A stretch of 18,391 bases of DNA, taken from the NCBI GenBank assembly GCA_003229345.1, contig QIDN01000157.1:1-18391 (forward strand), read 5' to 3'. The notes beneath the pieces are model-generated. The model did not search any database and had not been told where the DNA came from. It was given only the letters and a program-made list of their open reading frames with translations. How positions within the stretch are numbered: position 1 is the stretch's first letter; the number at the start of each line of letters is the position of its first letter. Position numbers and translations under genes: made by a program. Below are positions 6,441 through 13,923 of the stretch, in pieces. Origin of the DNA: Nitrospirota bacterium (GTDB lineage: Bacteria; Nitrospinota; Nitrospinia; Nitrospinales; Nitrospinaceae).

Positions 6441-7082
6441 TCAAGCCCCCTGTTGCTTTCCCCATTCAAATGGATTTTGCCTCCAAGTGTCGATCACTTG
6501 TTTTTCCTCTGAAGGGATATATCCTTCCTTTACGGCCACCCGGAGGAGGGAATCCAAGTTTAAGAGCGTATGGAGCTGGCATTGAGACTTTTCAAACCGC
6601 TCTCTCGCTTCGGGAAAACCGTAGCTGAAGATTCCCAGACAGTGTTCGACTACTCCGCCGGCTTCCCGCACGGTATCGACAGCTTTTAAGGCGCTTCCGC
6701 CAGTGGATATCAAATCCTCCACCACGACCACGGCTTGTCCGGGTTTCAGTATGCCTTCCACCTGGTTTTTCAACCCGTGCTCTTTAGGAGAGGAGCGAAC
6801 ATAAACCAAGGGTAACTTTATCAGGTTGGCCAGGGAGGTGGCATGGGGAATGCCCGCGGTGGCGACCCCGGCAACCGTGTCGACCCGGATGTCTTCTTTT
6901 TCGATGATGGCTTTCATGCCCTCAGCGATCAGAGTCCGATGCTCGGCATTGCCCAAAAGCATTCGGTTGTCATTGTATAAGGGCATCCGGTAACCCGAAG
7001 CCCAGGTGAATGGATTTTTGGGATTAATTTTAATCGCCCCGATTTCGAGACTGATCTTTGCCAGTTGTTGTGCAAATGCCAT
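6441..7082 (-). CDS. pyrE: orotate phosphoribosyltransferase
   Basis: A 213-residue enzyme that joins orotate to PRPP to give orotidine 5'-phosphate, the fifth step of de novo UMP synthesis. The catalytic loop is SSPKEHGLKN with K100, H102 and G103. The PRPP-binding signature VVVVEDLISTGGSAL lies at about 118-132. The segment FTWASGYRMPLYNDNR (25-40) is the orotate-side N-terminal region and VAGVATAGIPHA (70-81) is the central strand-loop. Length is typical. An AGAGGAG precedes the ATG at a rather long spacing of about 12 bases. The gene starts 25 bp after lptD and probably ends a folC-lptD-pyrE operon. No other pyr gene is in the window. Confidence 0.95.
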   Translation of the reverse strand: MAFAQQLAKISLEIGAIKINPKNPFTWASGYRMPLYNDNRMLLGNAEHRTLIAEGMKAIIEKEDIRVDTVAGVATAGIPHATSLANLIKLPLVYVRSSPKEHGLKNQVEGILKPGQAVVVVEDLISTGGSALKAVDTVREAGGVVEHCLGIFSYGFPEARERFEKSQCQLHTLLNLDSLLRVAVKEGYIPSEEKQVIDTWRQNPFEWGKQQGA

Positions 7083-7107
7083 TTAAGGTGGATTCTCCTC
7101 TGAGATC

Positions 7108-9408
7108 CTAAAAGGACCGGTGAATGAACGAGGATCCTCTGGATCCGTCAAAGTTCCCTAAACCTTTGAGGGAAATGCTGAACAGGAAACGGGTTTCGCT
7201 GGTTTTGAATGTGCCGGTAAAAATGTTACGGTCGATGTAATCGAGGGTAAATCCCCAGCACATGCATTTGTCATTATAAGTCAACCGGGCGTTATGTTCT
7301 AACAGGGTGTTGGTGAGTTCATCATACCGGATGCTGTACTTTGCATTCCATCCTTTTGGCAAGGTGATGTCCAGGGTACCCAGGATGCTGGCCAACTGAT
7401 TGTTTTTTTCCCGCCGCTCAAAAATCAGCATCAGCCATTGGTTCAGTTTGATGCCGGTGTCAATGTTCCAGGTTTCCAGAACATCACTGTAGATGTTGTA
7501 GGTGAAGTCGGTGTTCAGGAAAAAATTATCAGAGAGTTTGCTGTCCAGATCGAAACGAATGGGAGAAAAAGGGCGGCGGGGATTCCCCGGAATCACTTGT
7601 CCCCGGGCTTCGTCCAGATCGTATCTCTGGCTGATTTCCAAGCGGGCGATTTGCATCACTTCCGTACTTTTGCTCCCGCCGTCTCCTTTTCGGAGCAGAC
7701 GCTGGACCAGGAAATAGCTAAGCTGGTTTACGTCCTCAACGGCGTCAATGGCATCCACCACGCGTATCTTGGCTCGGTCGTTGCGGTCCATATCCGGTAT
7801 GTAATTATACTGAATGCGGGGCTCGATCACATGCTTGTAGCTGGCGCCATCCGGATCATCGGATAAAAAGATCCGGTTGAACTTGGGACCTTCCAGTGAA
7901 ACGTTCACATCCATCATTTCCCGTGAAAAACTACCTTTCTCAGTGACGGTGATTGGGGGTGGGGGGAGGCTGACTTGGAGATCTTTGTTGTAGAAGGTTT
8001 CCCGGAAACCCACCCGGGGAGTCAATTGCAACCACGGCGCAATGTCTATGGGAAAGGCCAGGCTGGGATGGAAATCAAAACGCTGGGTGGTTTCAATTAT
8101 ATCCGAGGAACTACTTGTGTCGAGATCAAACAAAAAGTTAGTGTAGCTGGCTTCCTGATCGAAATATGTACTTAAAAATCCGGTGTCTACGGGTTGTGTT
8201 TTGTAGGTGACCGTGGGAAGAATCCCAAACGTTTCGTCCAGGGTAAACTGTTCGCTTTCGCGGAAGCGGGTCAAGACATCGAAAGAATGGTTATCCCATT
8301 TTCGAAACAAACTGGCGTAAGAGTCCGAGCTCCGGCGGGTTCTCAGCGCAGTCTGATTTTGAAAGGTTTTGTTGAAATTGGCTTTCGATGTCTGGTCGAT
8401 CTTGGCATTCAATTTGAACCCGAGAGGCAGGTGTTGACGGTGAACCGCATCGAGTTTCCAGAAAGTACTTTGGGTTAAATCATCATCCAGAAACACGAAG
8501 TTAACCTGTCCGGATGTGGTTTTGCTGGGGGCATACCGGAACTCTGACCGCGAACGGATGCCTCGCTTTTCAACGTAATCGGCACCGAGCGTGGCATCGG
8601 CCCACTGATTGATGGCCCAGAAATAGGTCATCGCCACCGTTTCCCCGTCCACGTTGCTGGTGGAAACTTTGGGGACGAGGAAACCGGATTTTCGTTTGGT
8701 CAGGATCGGAATATAGCCGACGGGAATATACATAATGGGAATATTTTTAATTCGAAACACACCTCCCGCGAACCAGGCCCGGTCGTCGAGAATTATATCG
8801 GCATCGGCAACGTCGATTTGCCAATCGGGAATCTCCCCTGTGCAGGTGGTGAGCGTCGCATCCTGGGCAGTGTAATGATTCTCCGATAATTTGGTTACCT
8901 CCTCCCCGGTAATGTAATACAGATCAGCCAACTTCCCGGTCACGTTGAACAATCGCCCCTTTTCGGCCTTTATGTTGAATTGCGCCTTGTCAGCCTGGAA
9001 TTTTGTTCCCTGTTCTGCGGTCATGATGACATTTCCCTTGGCTTGGCCCTTACCGGTCTCGGTGTTGACGATAATTTCATCGGCGCTGATAGTCCGCACA
9101 CCGTAAGTGACCACGACATTTCCCTCCGCTTTGACCAGGTTTTTTTCAACCAGATGAAGCAGTCGATCGGCCGTTAAATTCACCGGTTCGTTCTCTTCGG
9201 CAGAAGAGGTCTTACCCGAAGAAGCGGTTTTTTTTTGAGAGGATTCGGATTTCAGCTCCAAGTCTGGATCAAGGATATCGGGCCCCGAGGGCTCCTGATA
9301 GGGGATGGTATCCTGTTGTGCCCAGGAATCCGGGAGAAACAGCCCGGTGGACAGGGGTAGAAGAAAGGCCAAGAGGATGGTTTTATGAATTATGGATTTG
9401 ATTTTCAA
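7108..9408 (-). CDS. lptD: LPS-assembly outer membrane protein LptD
   Basis: A 766-residue outer membrane barrel that, with the lipoprotein LptE, inserts lipopolysaccharide into the outer leaflet. A signal peptide covers residues 1-30 (hydrophobic LLAFLLPLS, cleavage likely after SWA). After a low-complexity linker, residues 77-160 form an OstA/LptA-like periplasmic jellyroll (NLTADRLLHL..., AEGNVVVTYG, AKGNVIMTAEQG). The conserved DATLTTCTGEIPDWQI contains C189. The rest is an amphipathic beta barrel ending in F. C715 and C717 (KCMCW) match in position the paired C-terminal cysteines of E. coli LptD, so an inter-domain disulfide with C189 is plausible. The start is TTG, lying 26 bp inside the end of folC, which suggests translational coupling; the ribosome-binding site is poor. 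LptE and the rest of the Lpt machinery are not here. Confidence 0.93.
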   Translation of the reverse strand: MKIKSIIHKTILLAFLLPLSTGLFLPDSWAQQDTIPYQEPSGPDILDPDLELKSESSQKKTASSGKTSSAEENEPVNLTADRLLHLVEKNLVKAEGNVVVTYGVRTISADEIIVNTETGKGQAKGNVIMTAEQGTKFQADKAQFNIKAEKGRLFNVTGKLADLYYITGEEVTKLSENHYTAQDATLTTCTGEIPDWQIDVADADIILDDRAWFAGGVFRIKNIPIMYIPVGYIPILTKRKSGFLVPKVSTSNVDGETVAMTYFWAINQWADATLGADYVEKRGIRSRSEFRYAPSKTTSGQVNFVFLDDDLTQSTFWKLDAVHRQHLPLGFKLNAKIDQTSKANFNKTFQNQTALRTRRSSDSYASLFRKWDNHSFDVLTRFRESEQFTLDETFGILPTVTYKTQPVDTGFLSTYFDQEASYTNFLFDLDTSSSSDIIETTQRFDFHPSLAFPIDIAPWLQLTPRVGFRETFYNKDLQVSLPPPPITVTEKGSFSREMMDVNVSLEGPKFNRIFLSDDPDGASYKHVIEPRIQYNYIPDMDRNDRAKIRVVDAIDAVEDVNQLSYFLVQRLLRKGDGGSKSTEVMQIARLEISQRYDLDEARGQVIPGNPRRPFSPIRFDLDSKLSDNFFLNTDFTYNIYSDVLETWNIDTGIKLNQWLMLIFERREKNNQLASILGTLDITLPKGWNAKYSIRYDELTNTLLEHNARLTYNDKCMCWGFTLDYIDRNIFTGTFKTSETRFLFSISLKGLGNFDGSRGSSFIHRSF

Positions 9409-10669
9409 TAACCTGCTTAGCCTCAGCTACCGTGAATAGAGAACCTGTGATAACGATCAGGTCGTCGGGATCAGCCACTTGATAGGCGCGATCCAAAGCC
9501 GATGGAATTTCATCCACCCGATCGATGGGATTGGTGAAGTTTATAAATGCTTTCCGGATTTGTTCCGGAGGTGTACTTCTATCGCTTTTCGGCTGGGTCA
9601 CTACTATATAATCGGCATAATCTGAAATTATTTTAGTGATTTCTGCCAACGGCTTGTCCTTCATGATTCCCAAAACCCAGATTTTTCTTTTGTGCGGAAA
9701 TAACTCGGAAAGAGATGCCGTTAACTTTTTAAAGCTATCTGAATTATGAGCACCATCCAAAATAACAGAAGGATTCGTGCCGCACATCTCCAGGCGGCCA
9801 GACCAGCTCGCTGACTTCAAGCCCTGCCTGATAGTTTGCTCGGTGACGAAAGGATCAGCCAACGACGTGCAGGCGGCTACGGCCAGCCCTGCATTGGCCG
9901 ACTGATGCCTGCCCATCAGAGCGATTTCCAGACCTTTATACCAAATTTCCGGACCATTAAAATCAAAAACCTGACCCTGTAGGGAGTGTGATTGAATATC
10001 GACTTGAAAGTCCCGTCCCAATTGAAGCAAGGAGGCCTTGTGACTCTGGCTCCGGTCCTGAATCACCTGAGTAATCTCTTTTTCCTGCGAGCCGCAGACC
10101 ACCGTGCAGGGGTGCTTGATGATCGCGGCCTTTTCCTGTGCGATTTGGCTTAAGCGGGTCCCCAGACTCGATTCATGGTCACGGGATATGGGAGTTATAA
10201 TGCAGATTCGTCCCTGGCACAGATTGGTGGAGTCCAGGCGGCCGCCCATGCCGACTTCAACGACGTTCCAGTCGGTTTCCTGCCGGTCGAAATGCAGGAG
10301 CGCCATGAGGGTGCCGACTTCGAAAAAGGTGGGAGATAGGTTTAAATCTTCTGAAGCCTGTTTAAGGGTGGCGATCCAGTGAATTATTTCCTCGGGTGCA
10401 ATGGGTTGGCGGTTGACTTGTATGCGCTCCCGAAAATCCAGAATGTGAGGCGAGGTATAAAGCCCTACGCGATAACCCGAAGCGCGTAAAATGGATTCTA
10501 CAAAAGCCGCGGTGGAACCTTTACCGTTGGTGCCGGCAATATGGACCGTCGGAGTTTTCAGTTGTGGATTGCCGAAATAATCAAGCAACCGCGCCGTGTT
10601 CTCCAATCCCAATTTGATTCCCAGCCGGGCCAGGCTGTAAAGATAATCCAGGGATTCCTGATAGTTCAT
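9383..10669 (-). CDS. folC: folylpolyglutamate synthase / dihydrofolate synthase
   Basis: A 428-residue Mur-ligase-type enzyme that adds glutamate to dihydropteroate or folates using ATP. The P-loop GTNGKGS lies at residues 46-52, followed by YTSPHILDFRERI (71-83), the VVEVGMGGRLDSTN segment, ISRDHESSLG, and the C-terminal domain with ILDGAHNSDSF. Length is normal. The start at the ATG 10667-10669 gives the usual N-terminus MNYQESLDYLYSL. A GTG 32 codons upstream would add a segment not expected in the family and has no ribosome-binding site. It is probably the first gene of the folC-lptD-pyrE unit; its 3' end overlaps lptD by 26 bp. The 154-bp spacer upstream is shared with a divergent gene. 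Whether it has both FolC activities cannot be told from sequence alone. Confidence 0.95.
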   Translation of the reverse strand: MNYQESLDYLYSLARLGIKLGLENTARLLDYFGNPQLKTPTVHIAGTNGKGSTAAFVESILRASGYRVGLYTSPHILDFRERIQVNRQPIAPEEIIHWIATLKQASEDLNLSPTFFEVGTLMALLHFDRQETDWNVVEVGMGGRLDSTNLCQGRICIITPISRDHESSLGTRLSQIAQEKAAIIKHPCTVVCGSQEKEITQVIQDRSQSHKASLLQLGRDFQVDIQSHSLQGQVFDFNGPEIWYKGLEIALMGRHQSANAGLAVAACTSLADPFVTEQTIRQGLKSASWSGRLEMCGTNPSVILDGAHNSDSFKKLTASLSELFPHKRKIWVLGIMKDKPLAEITKIISDYADYIVVTQPKSDRSTPPEQIRKAFINFTNPIDRVDEIPSALDRAYQVADPDDLIVITGSLFTVAEAKQVIENQIHNS

Positions 10670-10823
10670 AAGATAGAGGCTCTCTGTTTGTTTGGAAATG
10701 CTGAAATTTTGTTGGGCTCCAGTGAATAAGAAACGAATAAGCGGATTATATTTTCTTATTTCCACTTTGTGTGAGTAAAATGCTTAAAATTGAATATTTA
10801 TTAATAATAGAGTTAAAGAGAGT

Positions 10824-11390
10824 ATGACTAGTCAACCCACACCGGCTCGAATTCCATTAGTGGAAATTTCAGGAAAGGTGGAACAAGAAGGACGGGCGGA
10901 GGAGTTGCCGCAGGGTCTGAAGCGGATTTCTGAGGTGGAGATCTCCGTGCCCCAAGGCTTGCCGGAGCAATGCTATGCTCTGGAAATGCCCAATATCGTT
11001 AAGGAATCTGTGAAACCGGAAGATTTGCTGGGAATATTTCGGCCCGGAAAGGAGGGTGCTGCGCTGAATGACATTTATGCTCTGGGTCTTGTGGGGCGGG
11101 AGCCTCTCATCTGTAAAGTGATCAAAAACGATGGGCGCTCCGGTTCTTCCCATCAAGGGGAACCCTCTCAAATCAGTTCCTCTTCCCGTATGAAGAATCG
11201 CAGAAAAAGTTTCATGACCCCCACGCCCCTGCACATTCCGGAAAGCCGGGTGTCGCCCATCCCCGATTCCGCCCATGAGATGATTTATCTGAAAGGTTTG
11301 GGCGAAAACGAAACTTTAAAGGTGATTCCCTTGCGGGATGTGGTGTGGATGCATCCCTTGATTGCCGTGGTGGAAAATCCTGAGAGGTAA
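10824..11390 (+). CDS. hypothetical protein with S24/LexA-like C-terminal fold lacking the catalytic serine
   Basis: A 188-residue protein I do not recognise by name. Residues 50-102 (CYALEMPNIVKESVKPEDLLGIF..., ALNDIYALGLVGREPLICKVIK) and 152-185 (MIYLKGLGENETLKVIPL, DVVWMHPLIAVVE) follow the strand order of the LexA/UmuD/S24 peptidase fold. In that fold one expects LEVxGDSM, then GDLVLV, then NGDIVVAxxxG, VKR and a final IIGxV. Here the GDSM segment reads MPNIV, so the nucleophilic Ser is missing, while a Lys (K98) sits near the expected general base. A polar insert, probably disordered (about 103-150), interrupts the fold. There is no N-terminal DNA-binding domain. The relation is inferred by eye. 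Upstream sequence reads AAAGAGAG directly before the ATG. It is divergent from folC and ends 11 bp from a convergent gene, with no terminator between. Confidence 0.6.
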   Translation: MTSQPTPARIPLVEISGKVEQEGRAEELPQGLKRISEVEISVPQGLPEQCYALEMPNIVKESVKPEDLLGIFRPGKEGAALNDIYALGLVGREPLICKVIKNDGRSGSSHQGEPSQISSSSRMKNRRKSFMTPTPLHIPESRVSPIPDSAHEMIYLKGLGENETLKVIPLRDVVWMHPLIAVVENPER

Positions 11391-11401
11391 TCGTTGGATG
11401 A

Positions 11402-12010
11402 TTATTCTAAAACCAAATGAACCAGATCGCGAAAGGATTGAACGCCCGCCTGTGTCCAGTTGAGTTCCGGGAAGGATGCGTCCGATACCGGAAAGAATCT
11501 CATCAGTTTGAGGTACTGGAGGCGGTCGGCCACCTGTTGAATTTCTTTTTTGGAAAGCTCAGATACTTTTGAGAAATGAGTTTCACTGAATTCCCACTCC
11601 CAGGGGCTGGTGTGTCGGGAGAGGTAAACATTTTCGCACGCGGCATCCTGTCGGTATTCTTTCAGCCGGTTTGAGTAGGCGTCCAAGTCAGAACCTTTCA
11701 GTATGAGGGAAAACCCAAGGTAATGTCCCCACCAGAAAAGCGTGCGATAAGTAAAGAATTCTGTTTTTGAGAATTTCTGCGGAAGGTCGAGCGAGAGAAA
11801 AGGAAAACCTTTATGATTTTCTCCTCGGGCGATTTGGCCTTTAGTCAGGTCCGTATCCGGCGGGTAGGGTTTGGGATGGGTTATTAACTCAGCCGCCAGA
11901 GCAGAACGCAACTCCTCAAGATAACTTTCTGCTTTTTTCAAGATGGCAGGTTTGTGCTTGAAAACTTCCGTTACGTTGATCAAATCCCATTCGTCACGAG
12001 ACCAACGCAT
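11402..12010 (-). CDS. hypothetical protein downstream of the motAB-pilZ genes
   Basis: A 202-residue soluble, charged protein with no signal peptide, membrane helix or motif I recognise. It is rich in Trp and other aromatics (MRWSRDEWDLINV, FFTYRTLFWWGHYLGF, SPWEWEFSETHF). Heptad-like helices are likely around KPAILKKAESYLEELRSAL and KKEIQQVADRLQYLKL. The ATG at 12008-12010 is preferred because AGGA lies 7 bp upstream; an ATG eight codons earlier (12032-12034) has only a weak GGA at short spacing. The gene is 50 bp after a PilZ gene on the same strand and is the last gene before a convergent one, so co-transcription with motA, motB and pilZ is likely. A role in the same motor system is a context guess only. 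Confidence 0.7.
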   Translation of the reverse strand: MRWSRDEWDLINVTEVFKHKPAILKKAESYLEELRSALAAELITHPKPYPPDTDLTKGQIARGENHKGFPFLSLDLPQKFSKTEFFTYRTLFWWGHYLGFSLILKGSDLDAYSNRLKEYRQDAACENVYLSRHTSPWEWEFSETHFSKVSELSKKEIQQVADRLQYLKLMRFFPVSDASFPELNWTQAGVQSFRDLVHLVLE

Positions 12011-12017
12011 AGAGTTT

Positions 12018-12021
12018 TCCT
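12018..12021 (-). promoter_or_regulatory. ribosome-binding site favouring the shorter start at 12010
   Basis: AGGA on the minus strand lies 7 bases before the ATG at 12008-12010 and falls inside the longer alternative reading that starts at 12034. Confidence 0.5.
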
Positions 12022-12062
12022 GGCTAGTTTTCATGGGATCCGAAGCTGACTTTTAAAAAAGA

Positions 12063-12437
12063 TCAGGAGTTTTGGGATCGGAGGTCGTCTTTTTGACGAA
12101 CCAGAACGTAGCGGTGAAGAGAGTCTTCGGATTCGACATTCAGATTAATGAAATTACACCGGCAAATGTCCTCTTCGTCGATGCGCAAAATTTTTATCCG
12201 GGTTTTGATAATGCCTCCCGTAGGCAGGACAAAGTCGATCATATACGCGGCACCTGCCTTGAGTCCCTGATTTTTAAATGCCAGTCCACCGGAACTGATT
12301 TCCATGATTTCCAGGGAATTCCCTTCCAGATTAAGAAACAGAGGGTTTTCCGAATCGGGTGCGACTCGGTAGGCCTGGCGCGCTTCCTCCGGCGCTTTTA
12401 GCTTCTTTTCCTGTTTATTTTTCTTTTTCCAGAACAA
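12063..12437 (-). CDS. PilZ-domain protein overlapping the end of motB
   Basis: A 124-residue protein with a lysine-rich N-terminus (FWKKKNKQEKKLK) and a PilZ domain. The first signature RxxxR is at 20-24 (RQAYR). The second reads EISSGG at 46-51, so the usual Asp/Asn of (D/N)xSxxG is Glu. Beta-barrel strands follow (GLAFKN, YMIDFVLP, IIKTRIKILRI, CRCNFINL). By family it should bind c-di-GMP; the Asp-to-Glu change may weaken this. The TTG start lies 23 bp inside motB and has a strong AGGAGAG 6 bp upstream, which points to translational coupling with the stator gene. PilZ proteins such as YcgR act on the flagellar stator or switch in enteric bacteria; a similar role here is inferred from the overlap. 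It lacks a YcgR N-terminal domain. Confidence 0.85.
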   Translation of the reverse strand: MFWKKKNKQEKKLKAPEEARQAYRVAPDSENPLFLNLEGNSLEIMEISSGGLAFKNQGLKAGAAYMIDFVLPTGGIIKTRIKILRIDEEDICRCNFINLNVESEDSLHRYVLVRQKDDLRSQNS

Positions 12438-13905
12438 ATTCGACTCTCCTGTTGGTGGCTTGCCCTAAATCCGAATCGTTAGAAGCGATAGGAAATATAT
12501 CGGCATATCCGGTGGCGGTCAACCGTTTAGGGTCAATGTTTTTATCGATGAAATACCTCAAGACCGCTGTGGCTCGGGCTGAAGATAATTCCCAGTTGGA
12601 TGGAAAACGATCGGTGGAAATAGGGGAATCGTCAGTATGCCCTTGAATGCTTATACGATAACGGGGATAGCTATCCAAAATCCGGACGATTTCGTCCAGT
12701 ACCGGCTTGCTTTTTCCCAGGTTGAGATTAGCATTTCCAGTTTCGAACAACGAACCTCCAGGGATACGGATGACGATTTTGGTGCGGTCCGTGGAAATAT
12801 CCATGATTTCATTCATGGCTTCCCGGTCGGCGACGTGCTGAATATCCGATAATATATTGTCGGATTTGAGCCCGGTCAGCACTTCAATCGTTTCATTCTG
12901 TTTGATGGAATCCATAAGCTCGAGCAATCCGATGCTGGCGGATTGCGTCCCCAGAATAGCCTCTTTGAATTTGTTGTTCGCGATGGAGGATAATGAATAA
13001 TATAAGATAAAAAATGTTAAAAGGAGAATAGCCATGTCGGCATAGGTGGTCATCCATAGAGGTGAGGATCTGTCCTCCATCGCTTCATCCATGAATTCGG
13101 CCAGTTTCTTTCTTGTGAATCGGGATCGCTTCAGCTTTTTTCCAGCATGTTCCTCTGCTCTTTTAACCTCATAATCCAATTCGGACTTGAATTTTTTCCT
13201 TTGCAGAACGAGTTCTTTTTCCAGGCCATCCTTTTCCGATTGTAGAGCGGTTAATTCCTTACGTACCTGCTTGACAATTTCCGCTGGAAACTGAGATTCG
13301 TCCTCCCCCTCGAAATCACCGTCGAGAAGTTTCTCGTATGTTTTGATCAGGTCTTCTTTTTCTTTAATCAACTGCTCGAAGCGTTCCCGCGATTCGTCAT
13401 TCAGTTTATTCACTTGGTCTGTTTTAGTCTTGAGGGCGGGGGCGGGTTTAGTATCTTTTTGGAGACGCCGGATTTCTCTGGTCAACACCCCTTTTTCATC
13501 GGATAGACGTTCTTTGGCTTTACGTTCCTCCTCGATTTTTTGGGTCAGTCGGGAGTTTTTTTCACGCAGTTCCTTCAGTAGTTGGTTGATTTTCTCAGCC
13601 ACCTGCAATTCCGGAGATCCTTCCAGGGTCAGTTCCTTGATTGTGGATGAGGAGGAGGCACTTTTTTTGCCGTCTGCACTTGTTATGGTGGATCGTTGGT
13701 AGGAAATGGATTTTTGTAAGCGGATTTGCTCTTTTTTCTCATTCACCTGCTGTTGCAGGTCATTAATTTTCTTGCCGGTTACTGCCAGCAGATGCTTGAT
13801 TTTTACTTCCTGCCGGTTTTTCTCAGCATTCGTTTTTTTCAGCTCGACGTTTTTAATTCGGAGCTGCTCTTTGACTTGTTCCATGTTTTCTCTGTTTGCC
13901 ATCAT
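12415..13905 (-). CDS. motB: MotB-type stator protein with a long N-terminal coiled coil
   Basis: A 496-residue protein. Residues 282-310 are the single membrane helix of MotB/PomB (SPLWMTTYADMAILLLTFF), with D290 at the position of the essential ion-carrying Asp. Residues 375-493 form an OmpA-like peptidoglycan-binding domain with QGHTDD (421-426), NWELSSARA (437-445) and NRRVEF (485-490). The region between is the plug and linker. Unusually, about 280 residues precede the membrane helix where MotB normally has about 30. They are rich in E, K, Q, R and L, look like interrupted coiled coil (10-65, 97-150, 165-195, 208-260) and would lie in the cytoplasm. The gene starts 18 bp after motA with no strong ribosome-binding site. 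A start at the second ATG would remove one residue. Ion specificity cannot be read reliably. Confidence 0.92.
   Translation of the reverse strand: MMANRENMEQVKEQLRIKNVELKKTNAEKNRQEVKIKHLLAVTGKKINDLQQQVNEKKEQIRLQKSISYQRSTITSADGKKSASSSSTIKELTLEGSPELQVAEKINQLLKELREKNSRLTQKIEEERKAKERLSDEKGVLTREIRRLQKDTKPAPALKTKTDQVNKLNDESRERFEQLIKEKEDLIKTYEKLLDGDFEGEDESQFPAEIVKQVRKELTALQSEKDGLEKELVLQRKKFKSELDYEVKRAEEHAGKKLKRSRFTRKKLAEFMDEAMEDRSSPLWMTTYADMAILLLTFFILYYSLSSIANNKFKEAILGTQSASIGLLELMDSIKQNETIEVLTGLKSDNILSDIQHVADREAMNEIMDISTDRTKIVIRIPGGSLFETGNANLNLGKSKPVLDEIVRILDSYPRYRISIQGHTDDSPISTDRFPSNWELSSARATAVLRYFIDKNIDPKRLTATGYADIFPIASNDSDLGQATNRRVEFVLEKEK
12444..12450 (-). promoter_or_regulatory. strong ribosome-binding site inside motB for the TTG-started PilZ gene
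   Basis: AGGAGAG on the minus strand lies 6 bases before the TTG at 12435-12437 and within the last codons of motB. It decides the PilZ start and indicates coupled translation. Confidence 0.75.
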
Positions 13906-13923
13906 TACGTTTGATTGCCCCGG

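Noticed and set aside
6317..6628. Plus-strand reading frame beginning METGRLIYQIYKTPDG
   Set aside because: The first part looks protein-like but there is no ribosome-binding site, its last 60% is antisense to pyrE, and a good minus-strand promoter occupies the same spacer. A small or decayed gene cannot be fully excluded.
11391..11401. Terminator between the convergent genes ending at 11390 and 11402
   Set aside because: The 11-bp gap and flanking codons contain no stem-loop or T-run on either strand.
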